Shown: positions 42,064 through 48,541 of the stretch, piece after piece
How the letters are laid out: each line of letters begins with the position of its first letter
How positions within the stretch are numbered: position 1 is the stretch's first letter
NCBI GenBank assembly: GCA_017520545.1
Contig: JAFXFM010000013.1
Span: forward strand, 124,001-188,000
DNA: 64,000 nucleotides
Source of the DNA: Alistipes sp.
Lineage (GTDB): Bacteria; Bacteroidota; Bacteroidia; Bacteroidales; Rikenellaceae
Direction: 5' to 3'
Notes under the pieces: generated by a model
Database searches by the model: none
What the model was told of the DNA's origin: nothing
What the model saw: only the letters and a program-made list of their open reading frames with translations
Position numbers and translations under genes: made by a program

Positions 42064-43404
42064 ATGGACAATTACAGCATATTGAATGACCTTGTGTCGA
42101 TGAAGAGCCAGCCATCGCGAATTATGGCGATGGGCGTTGGTGGAGCCGGTGGCAACGCCATTGAGCATATGTGGCAGATGCAGATTGAGGGGGTGAACCT
42201 CGCTGCCTGCAACACAGACCAAGATGATTTGGATAAATTGCACATTGCGGTCGAGAATCGTATTTTGCTCGGCTCCGACGGTTTGGGTGCGGGTAACACT
42301 GCGGAAAATGGCGCAAAGGCTGCCACTGCATCGTTGGATAAGGTGCGAGATCTCCTCACTGCGCGAGGAACAAAGATGTTGTTCTTGGCTGCAGGTATGG
42401 GTGCAGGTACGGGTACGGGTGCAACACCTGTAATCGCTGAACTTGCTCACGAAATGGGTATCCTTACAGTGGCTATCGTAACTACTCCGCCAAAGAATGA
42501 GGGCCCTCATCGAACTGTGCAGGCCAATGCCGGTATCGAGAAGCTGCGTAAGCACGTCGATGCGATTATCGTATTGAGCAACGACGCCATAAACGAACTA
42601 TATGGCCATATGCCTGCGGCTACGGGCTTTGGCAGAGCGAACGATGTCGTGGCGTACGCCGCGAAGGGTATCGCCGAGATTGTTACTCACAAGTCCAATC
42701 TGGTCAATGTCGATTTCGCGGATGTATGTACCGTAATGCGTAACAGCGGAAGTGCTATTATGGGTGTAGGTACCGAGACGGGCGAGGATAGAGCGGATAG
42801 AGTAATCGACAAAATTCTGACATCGCCACTCTTTGGTAATGTTTCGATTAGTGGCTCACGCAACGTGTTGGTGAATATCTCGGTATCGAGTACCGACGGA
42901 TTGACTTTGAATGAGGCTCACCGTGTGCGCGACCGTGTGCAGCACCACGCACAAGTTGAGGAGGAGAATGGTACAATTCGCTTTACCAACATTATCTGGG
43001 GTATGAGTATCAAACCAAATCTCGCGGAGAACGAGATGGAGGTTGTTATAGTGGCTACGGGCTTTGATAATGACGACTTCTCGAAGCCGGCGGTTGTAAA
43101 GAATGTTCCTGACGGTCCTATCCGTAAGACGCCACTGCCACCGAAGGTCGCAGAGTATAAGAAGGCGACGGGAGCGAAGCCTCAGGAGTCGGTGTATACA
43201 CCACCAACACCTAAGTATCGTCCGGCACCGGCACCTCTTACACGCCCGTCGCGTAACTTTGCCGAGATAGAGGAGTGTAAGCGTGTTCCTGCATACCTTA
43301 CTCACGGAATTACCCTATCTACCGCGACAAAGACGCATCAGATAGCAGGTATTGCGCAAGAGAATGAGCCTGCGGAGAGTGAGAATACATTGAAACTATT
43401 CTAA
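42064..43404 (+). CDS. ftsZ: Cell division GTPase FtsZ
   Basis: 446-residue tubulin homologue forming the Z ring. 'GVGGAGGNAI' starts the GTPase domain, the tubulin signature is 'GMGAGTGTGATPV' (about residues 110-122), and the T7 loop region is 'NVDFADVCTVM'. A variable Pro-rich linker (about 330-400) precedes the C-terminal tail. It follows ftsA by 29 nt and precedes gldE by 6 nt. Confidence 0.98.
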   Translation: MDNYSILNDLVSMKSQPSRIMAMGVGGAGGNAIEHMWQMQIEGVNLAACNTDQDDLDKLHIAVENRILLGSDGLGAGNTAENGAKAATASLDKVRDLLTARGTKMLFLAAGMGAGTGTGATPVIAELAHEMGILTVAIVTTPPKNEGPHRTVQANAGIEKLRKHVDAIIVLSNDAINELYGHMPAATGFGRANDVVAYAAKGIAEIVTHKSNLVNVDFADVCTVMRNSGSAIMGVGTETGEDRADRVIDKILTSPLFGNVSISGSRNVLVNISVSSTDGLTLNEAHRVRDRVQHHAQVEEENGTIRFTNIIWGMSIKPNLAENEMEVVIVATGFDNDDFSKPAVVKNVPDGPIRKTPLPPKVAEYKKATGAKPQESVYTPPTPKYRPAPAPLTRPSRNFAEIEECKRVPAYLTHGITLSTATKTHQIAGIAQENEPAESENTLKLF

Positions 43405-43410
43405 ACGTCA

Positions 43411-44703
43411 GTGGAGGTGGATTTTATAGTTTATCAGAGTTGCCCACCCGAGACCATTGTGTTGATGGTTATTACGCTACTGTTGCTGATGATGTCGGCA
43501 ATGATGTCAGCGTCGGAGGCGGCATTCTTTTCGTTGCAACCATCGGATATACGCCAACTCAAGCAGCGTAACTCGATGGCTTCGGAGAGCGTGTTGAAGT
43601 TGTTGAAAAACAGCGACTCTCTGCTTGCTACAATTCTTGTGGGAAATAACTTGGTGAATATCGCCATTGTAATATGCTCGTCGAAGGTTATACATACGCT
43701 GTTTAAGTTCAATAGCGCAATGGTCGAGTTTTTGATTATCAGTGTGCTGGTAACATTCTTGTTGTTGCTCTTTGGCGAGATTATGCCGAAGATTGTGGCG
43801 CAATCTTCGAATATGAAGGTGGCGTTGCTCTTTGCGCAACCGCTAAGCATACTGCGTGTGCTCTTCTATCCATTCTCCTATATTCTCATCAATACGAGTG
43901 GTCGTGTCGGCAAAATCGCTACGTCGAGTAGTGAGAATATCTCGATTGAGGAGTTGGCAGATGCCGTTGATATGACTACCGAGCCCGAGAGTGAGGAGCA
44001 GAGGATATTGTCAGGTATTGTGGGTATCGCCTCGCGCGAGGTTGAGGATATTATGCGCCCTCGTATCGACATTAAGGCGGTAGAGCAGACAATGACCTTT
44101 ACCGAGGTCAAGGAGGTGGTTACCGAGACAGGACATTCGCGTTTGCCGGTCTACGATGAGGATTTAGATAATATCAAGGGAGTACTCTTTGTGAAGGATT
44201 TGCTTGCTCACATCTCGAAGGGCGACGAGTTTGGTTGGCAACAACTTATTCGCGAGCCATATTTTGTGCCTATGCACAAGAAGGTTAATGCTGTGCTCGA
44301 AGATTTTCAGAAGCAGAAGTTCCATATGGCTATTGTGGTCGATGAGTATGGAGCGACTCAGGGTTTGATCTCTTTGGAGGATATTTTGGAAGAGGTTGTG
44401 GGCGAGATTTCGGACGAGAGTGATGTTGAAGAGTCGTTCTATCGTCGTTTAAACGAAAATACCTACCTCTTCGAGGGAAAGACCCATATTGTCGATGTTG
44501 TGCGTATCCTCGACCTCGAAGATGATGTTTTCGAGGATGTTCAGGGACGCGCCGAGACGGTTGCGGGGCTGATGCTCGAAATAAATCGCAACTTTTTGAA
44601 GAAGGGCGATGAGGTTTCGGCTCACGGCATACGCTTCATTGTAGATTCGATGGATGGTCATCGTATCGACAAAATTAAAATCATTGTAAAGGGCAATGAG
44701 TAG
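43411..44703 (+). CDS. gldE: GldE-like transmembrane CBS/CorC protein
   Basis: 430-residue protein of the CNNM/HlyC-CorC type: DUF21 membrane domain with three to four helices (about 15-165), two CBS domains (about 205-330, 'MRPRIDIKAVEQTM', 'HMAIVVDEYGATQGLISLED') and a C-terminal CorC_HlyC domain. In Bacteroidota this architecture is named GldE after the gliding gene set, but no gliding genes accompany it here, so ion transport or another role is as likely. It starts at GTG 6 nt after ftsZ and overlaps the next gene. Confidence 0.85.
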   Translation: MEVDFIVYQSCPPETIVLMVITLLLLMMSAMMSASEAAFFSLQPSDIRQLKQRNSMASESVLKLLKNSDSLLATILVGNNLVNIAIVICSSKVIHTLFKFNSAMVEFLIISVLVTFLLLLFGEIMPKIVAQSSNMKVALLFAQPLSILRVLFYPFSYILINTSGRVGKIATSSSENISIEELADAVDMTTEPESEEQRILSGIVGIASREVEDIMRPRIDIKAVEQTMTFTEVKEVVTETGHSRLPVYDEDLDNIKGVLFVKDLLAHISKGDEFGWQQLIREPYFVPMHKKVNAVLEDFQKQKFHMAIVVDEYGATQGLISLEDILEEVVGEISDESDVEESFYRRLNENTYLFEGKTHIVDVVRILDLEDDVFEDVQGRAETVAGLMLEINRNFLKKGDEVSAHGIRFIVDSMDGHRIDKIKIIVKGNE

Positions 44704-45262
44704 CCACATCGTCATAGAGCATATCGAAGCGGAGTGCACTCTGCGAGATAGGGCTACGAAGGGGGATTTGGCATTTGTTGAGCAGTTTAGTTCGGCTTCG
44801 CGTCGGTGCGAGGTGCTATCGTGGCGAGCGATTGTAAGGCGCGAGTTGGGCATTGCAGTCGAGATTTCGCACGACGAATATGGCGCACCGAAGGTAAAAA
44901 CTCCCAATACCATATATAATATAAGTGTGTCGCATTGTCGAGATAGGGTGGCGGTGCTATTTAGCGAGGATGTATGCGCCGTAGATATCGAACAAATAGG
45001 GCGCGATTTTCGCAAGGTAGCAAGTCGCTATCTCTCTGACGAGGAGCAGACAATAGCGGAACGATATGGACTCTATGCCGAGATGTGGTGCGCGAAGGAG
45101 GCTCTGTATAAATACTATAAAAAGGGCCATCTCGATTTGGTGAGAGATGTCGCCATTTCGGAGTATGAAAGGGGAGTGCTGTATGGCTCGATACTTGGAA
45201 GTGCGCCGATAGCGGTGCGAGTGTGGCGCGAGGGCGATATAGCAGTGGCAGTGATAGATTAA
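44696..45262 (+). CDS. 4'-phosphopantetheinyl transferase (Sfp type)
   Basis: 188-residue enzyme that transfers phosphopantetheine from CoA to carrier proteins. Magnesium-binding and catalytic blocks are 'VCAVDIEQIGRDF' (about residues 92-104) and 'EMWCAKEALYKYYKKG' (about 128-143). It overlaps gldE by 8 nt, so the two are coupled. Target carrier unknown; it may serve fatty acid or aryl polyene synthesis. Confidence 0.9.
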   Translation: MSSHIVIEHIEAECTLRDRATKGDLAFVEQFSSASRRCEVLSWRAIVRRELGIAVEISHDEYGAPKVKTPNTIYNISVSHCRDRVAVLFSEDVCAVDIEQIGRDFRKVASRYLSDEEQTIAERYGLYAEMWCAKEALYKYYKKGHLDLVRDVAISEYERGVLYGSILGSAPIAVRVWREGDIAVAVID

Positions 45263-45275
45263 AAAACGAATAGAT

Positions 45276-46109
45276 ATGAACACTTTTTCGGAACTTAAAG
45301 TAGTGGTTGAGCAGGCGTGGGAAAATCGCGCGATGCTCGAACAAGAGGAGGTACGCGCCGTAATTCGTGCCGTTGTTGAGGCGGTGGATAAGGGCGAGTT
45401 GCGTTGTGCCGAGCCTATCGACGTCGAAAAGAGCGAGTGGCAGGTGAACGAGTGGGTAAAGAAGGCTATTATTATGTACTTCCCTATTCAGAAGATGCGC
45501 ACAATGCGTGCCGGTGAGTTGGAATGGTACGATAAGATAGATTTGAAGCACGACTACGAACAGTTGGGCGTGCGAGTAGTGCCTCACGCAATGGCTCGCT
45601 ATGGAGCATACATCGCCCCGGGTGCGGTGCTTATGCCGTCGTATGTGAATATAGGCGCTTATGTCGATACAGGTACTATGGTCGATACTTGGGCAACCGT
45701 TGGCTCGTGTGCACAGATTGGTAAGCACGTTCACCTCTCGGGTGGCGTAGGCATTGGAGGAGTGTTGGAGCCCGTGCAGGCTGCCCCCGTAATAATCGAG
45801 GATAACTGCTTTATCGGTTCGCGTGCTATTATAGTCGAGGGGGCTCACGTTTGTCGCGAGGCGGTTATCGGCTCGAATACAGTAATCACAGGTTCAACCC
45901 ACATTATCGACGTAACGGGCGACGAGCCTATAACTTACAAGGGTTATGTTCCTGCGCGTTCGGTGGTTATTCCGGGTACCTATCCAAAGAAGTTCCCTGC
46001 GGGCGAATTCAATGTTGCTTGTGCTCTGATTATCGGCAAGCGCAAAGAGTCTACCGATAAGAAGACGACGTTGAATGATGCTTTGCGCGATTTCGGTGTT
46101 CAAGCGTAA
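45276..46109 (+). CDS. dapD: Tetrahydrodipicolinate N-succinyltransferase
   Basis: 277-residue enzyme of the succinylase route to diaminopimelate and lysine, using succinyl-CoA. A helical N-terminal domain is followed by a left-handed beta-helix with hexapeptide repeats from 'GAYIAPGAVLMPSYVNIGAY' to 'AVIGSNTVITGST'. 'EPVQAAPVIIEDNCFIGSR' is diagnostic. Its DAP product feeds the peptidoglycan genes upstream. Two copies of a dispersed repeat follow its stop. Confidence 0.96.
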   Translation: MNTFSELKVVVEQAWENRAMLEQEEVRAVIRAVVEAVDKGELRCAEPIDVEKSEWQVNEWVKKAIIMYFPIQKMRTMRAGELEWYDKIDLKHDYEQLGVRVVPHAMARYGAYIAPGAVLMPSYVNIGAYVDTGTMVDTWATVGSCAQIGKHVHLSGGVGIGGVLEPVQAAPVIIEDNCFIGSRAIIVEGAHVCREAVIGSNTVITGSTHIIDVTGDEPITYKGYVPARSVVIPGTYPKKFPAGEFNVACALIIGKRKESTDKKTTLNDALRDFGVQA

Positions 46110-46111
46110 AA

Positions 46112-46205
46112 ATCGTTCTGATTGGTGAATTTTGCACGAGTCGTCGGACGTCAAATTCCTCACATAGGCTGACTATGCTGCGGATTTGCCGCCTAGCCTC
46201 GCACA
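46112..46205 (+). repeat. Stop-codon-proximal dispersed repeat, copy 2
   Basis: Begins just after the dapD stop: CGTTCTGATTGGTGAATTTT, CACGAGTCGTCGGA, then CTCACATAGGCTGACTATG, a small CATAG/CTATG hairpin. Confidence 0.65.
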
Positions 46206-46240
46206 AAATTCCCTCAATCATTGACGATTTTTGGGACAGG

Positions 46241-46313
46241 GTTCTAATTGGTGAATTTTGCACGAGTCGTCGGATAGTGAAATGCTCGCATAGGTTTACT
46301 ATGCGGCGCTCCT
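46241..46313 (+). repeat. Stop-codon-proximal dispersed repeat, copy 3
   Basis: Shares with copy 2 an identical block from ATTGGTGAATTTT through CACGAGTCGTCGGA, then GCATAGGTTTACTATGC hairpin. Tandem to copy 2. Confidence 0.65.
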
Positions 46314-46320
46314 ACAACCC

Positions 46321-46350
46321 TAAAAATTTTTAATTTTTAATTTTTAATTT
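46321..46350 (+). repeat. Heptamer array (TTTTTAA type)
   Basis: Four units of TTTTTAA immediately before the birA start. Confidence 0.65.
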
Positions 46351-46355
46351 GACCA

Positions 46356-47090
46356 ATGGTCTATCACATTGCCACTACCGCTTCGACAAACGACGATGCT
46401 CGCGACGAAAAGTACCGCGAAGGCGATGTCGTGTGGGCTGATTTCCAGACGGTAGGGCGTGGTCAGCGTGGGCACGTGTGGCATAGTCGCAAGGGCGAGA
46501 ACTTGACCTTCTCGGTGGTGCTGGAACCCACGTTTGTGCCTATTGCCGAGCAGTTTGCGGTGTCGGAGGTTGTGGCGTTGTCGCTCGTTGATATGTTGGC
46601 TGAGTATGGCATCGAAGCGAAGATAAAGTGGACTAACGATATCTACGTTGGCGATAGGAAATTGGTGGGTATACTTATTGAGCACTCGCTTGCGCCAACG
46701 ACCTTACGTCGTACGATTGTGGGGGTGGGAGTAAATGTCAATCAGACCGAGTTTGATGACTCGTTGCCTAACCCTGTGTCGATGGCTCAACTGCTTGGTA
46801 GAGAGTTGAATGTGAATGAGGTGCTGCAATCGTTTTTGATGCATCTGCAACGCAATTACGAAACACTTCGTGAAATGCAAAATGCAAAATGCAAAATTCA
46901 GAATGTACTGCACGAACGATATAATTCGTTGTTGTATCGCCTTAACGAGTGGCATACTTACGCCTTGCCAAGTGGCGAGCGATTCGAGGCCAAAATTCTT
47001 GGTACAGCATCGAATGGAGCACTTTGCCTCGAAAATAAAAATGGCAAATTCAAAGATTATTTATTCAAAGAGATAGAATTTGTAATATAG
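46356..47090 (+). CDS. birA: Biotin--[acetyl-CoA-carboxylase] ligase
   Basis: 244-residue ligase attaching biotin to carrier proteins; it lacks the N-terminal DNA-binding domain of E. coli BirA, so it is probably not a repressor. Biotin/ATP blocks are 'TTASTNDDA', 'GRGQRGHVWHSRKGEN' (about 34-49) and 'KWTNDIYVGDRKLVGILIE' (about 91-109). Between the catalytic core and the C-terminal SH3-like domain the coding sequence contains a heptamer array (46872-46904), translating to 'EMQNAKCKIQN'. The stop codon itself abuts another heptamer array. Confidence 0.93.
   Translation: MVYHIATTASTNDDARDEKYREGDVVWADFQTVGRGQRGHVWHSRKGENLTFSVVLEPTFVPIAEQFAVSEVVALSLVDMLAEYGIEAKIKWTNDIYVGDRKLVGILIEHSLAPTTLRRTIVGVGVNVNQTEFDDSLPNPVSMAQLLGRELNVNEVLQSFLMHLQRNYETLREMQNAKCKIQNVLHERYNSLLYRLNEWHTYALPSGERFEAKILGTASNGALCLENKNGKFKDYLFKEIEFVI
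46872..46904 (+). repeat. Heptamer array inside birA
   Basis: Four units of AAATGCA/AAATTCA type, the same unit found intergenically at 10973 and 21173 (as GCATTTT). It remains in frame in birA. Confidence 0.75.
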
Positions 47091-47208
47091 CCATTAGCTG
47101 TTAGCCATTAGCCATTAGCTTTTTTTGAATAGACGAAATTGACGGCAATTTGCTTTTTTTGAGAAATTTTTTGTAACTTTGTAAAACAACGAGCCATTAG
47201 CCATTGAC
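47088..47208 (+). repeat. Heptamer arrays (GCCATTA type) after birA
   Basis: Four to five units of GCCATTA/GCTGTTA (47088-47120) overlap the birA stop, and two more units lie at 47191-47206 after the next promoter. Confidence 0.7.
47149..47181 (+). promoter_or_regulatory. Promoter for the four-helix-bundle gene
   Basis: TTTG at 47149-47152 and TAACTTTG at 47174-47181 (21-nt spacing), 33 nt before the ATG. Confidence 0.55.
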
Positions 47209-47214
47209 TTTTAT

Positions 47215-47568
47215 ATGAGAGATTTTCGAAAATATGCGGTTTGGAACTTGGCAATGGAACTTGCTACTGATATATACGGCTACACTGCAAATTTTCCGAA
47301 AGAAGAAAAGTATGGTTTGGCTGGGCAGATACAGCGAGCTGCGGTTTCAATATCTTCTAATATTGCCGAGGGTGCTTCTCGAAAATCGGAGATGGAATTT
47401 ATCCATTTTTTGGAGATAGCATTAGGCTCGGCATTTGAATTGGAAACACAGCTCATAATTGCTAATAGGGCCGGCTACATTTCAGAGTTGGATAACACTC
47501 AATTATTGGAGCGGTTACACGCAATACAAAAGGGTGTCAACCATTTGATATCGATTATTCGCAAATAG
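47215..47568 (+). CDS. Four-helix bundle protein (23S rRNA-IVP family)
   Basis: 117-residue all-helical protein of the S23/TIGR02436 family, named from frames found in 23S rRNA intervening sequences but widespread on chromosomes. Family blocks are 'YAVWNLAMELATDIY', 'YGLAGQIQRAAVSISSNIAE' and 'FLEIALGSAFELETQLI'. No rRNA is nearby. The biochemical role is unknown. The next gene, 9 nt on, is probably cotranscribed. Confidence 0.88.
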   Translation: MRDFRKYAVWNLAMELATDIYGYTANFPKEEKYGLAGQIQRAAVSISSNIAEGASRKSEMEFIHFLEIALGSAFELETQLIIANRAGYISELDNTQLLERLHAIQKGVNHLISIIRK

Positions 47569-47577
47569 TACAACCGT

Positions 47578-47790
47578 ATGGATGCCAAAATTCAGAGAGC
47601 GTTAGAAGCGGAGGGTTTGAAAGTTACAGACCTTACAGAAGATGAACTGCGCGAGTTGCGAGAAGAAATTATTGCCAAAGAAAATGGCCAATATATCTTG
47701 GATGGTGTTTTGTGGTGGGTTAGTCGAAGAAAACGAAAAGAAGAAACCCTAAATTTTATTAGAGAATTTGAAGAAAAAGCCAATGGCTAA
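47578..47790 (+). CDS. Small helical protein, unknown
   Basis: 70-residue charged protein with two predicted helices around 'LTEDELRELREEIIAKE' and a central 'GQYILDGVLWWVSRRKRKEE'. It is not assigned to any family. The last codons and the stop are formed by a GCTAATG heptamer array, which suggests that the repeat has truncated or replaced the original C-terminus. It starts at ATG 9 nt after the four-helix-bundle gene. Confidence 0.6.
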   Translation: MDAKIQRALEAEGLKVTDLTEDELRELREEIIAKENGQYILDGVLWWVSRRKRKEETLNFIREFEEKANG

Positions 47791-47852
47791 TGGCTAAAAG
47801 CAAAAAAAAATAAAGGAATCAGCTAATGGCTAATGGCCAATGGCTAATAGCC
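47779..47852 (+). repeat. Heptamer arrays (GCTAATG type) before gcvH
   Basis: Two clusters: 47779-47801, which includes the stop codon of the small protein gene, and 47821-47852 with four units. Confidence 0.7.
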
Positions 47853-47924
47853 CATAAATGAGAAAGCAAGTTGCAGTTAGCTACGGAGTACGCAAAAACT
47901 TAACAATTAAAAACCATTATAACT

Positions 47925-48308
47925 ATGTCAAACATTCCTGCTGAATTGAAGTATTCGAACGACCACGAGTGGTGTCGAGTAGAGGGCGAGTACGCCTATG
48001 TTGGTATTACCGATTTCGCACAGAGCGAGTTGGGCGATATCGTATTTGTTGATATCCAGAGCGAGGGCGAAACCCTTGCGGCAGGCGATATCTTTGGAAC
48101 TATCGAGGCCGTAAAGACTGTGTCGGACGCCTTTACTCCCGTGTCGGGTGAGGTTGTAGAGGTGAACCCTGCAATCGATGCAGATCCTGCACTTGTCAAT
48201 ACCGACCCTTATGGTGAGGGCTGGATGGTGAAAATCAAGATGTCGGCACCTGAGGAGGTTGATTCGCTCCTTTCGGCAGACGACTATGCTGCCTTCATAG
48301 CGAAATAA
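47925..48308 (+). CDS. gcvH: Glycine cleavage system H protein
   Basis: 127-residue lipoyl carrier that shuttles the aminomethyl group between the P, T and L proteins of the glycine cleavage complex. The lipoyl-lysine lies in '[20 protein letters not shown]' (Lys about residue 64). 'YTNDHEW'-type N-terminal block is '[20 protein letters not shown]'. gcvP and gcvT are not in the window, so the complex is encoded in pieces. Confidence 0.96.
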   Translation: MSNIPAELKYSNDHEWCRVEGEYAYVGITDFAQSELGDIVFVDIQSEGETLAAGDIFGTIEAVKTVSDAFTPVSGEVVEVNPAIDADPALVNTDPYGEGWMVKIKMSAPEEVDSLLSADDYAAFIAK

Positions 48309-48310
48309 GA

Positions 48311-48392
48311 AGTTCTGGTTGGTATATTTTGTGCCAATCGGCAATAACCGAGATGCTCACATAGGCTTACTATGTTGCGCTCTCGGTTTTTT
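48311..48392 (+). terminator. Dispersed repeat copy 4 acting as terminator of gcvH
   Basis: TTCTGGTTGGTATATTTTGTG resembles copies 1-3. It continues as CCGAGATGCTCACATAGG...CTATG...CTCTCGG and a run of eight T: a full intrinsic terminator built from the repeat's own hairpin. Confidence 0.75.
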
Positions 48393-48466
48393 TTATCATT
48401 CTCACTGTAATTTCTATCGACTCTATTACTCCTAACACCCTTTATCTCTTATTTTTCCGCTTTTTC

Positions 48467-48497
48467 TTTGTAATTCGATAAATGTTTACTAACTTTG
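48467..48497 (+). promoter_or_regulatory. Promoter for the GLUG-phosphoesterase gene
   Basis: TTTG (48467-48470), 19 nt, TAACTTTG (48490-48497): a full consensus match, 45 nt before the ATG. Confidence 0.8.
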
Positions 48498-48541
48498 TAT
48501 AAAATACAAAGAAATTACAAAATCAACTAAATTAATTTAAT

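Noticed and set aside
47215..47568. Evidence for an rRNA gene, from the 23S-IVP family name
   Set aside because: The name reflects where the family was first seen; the surrounding DNA has no rRNA sequence.
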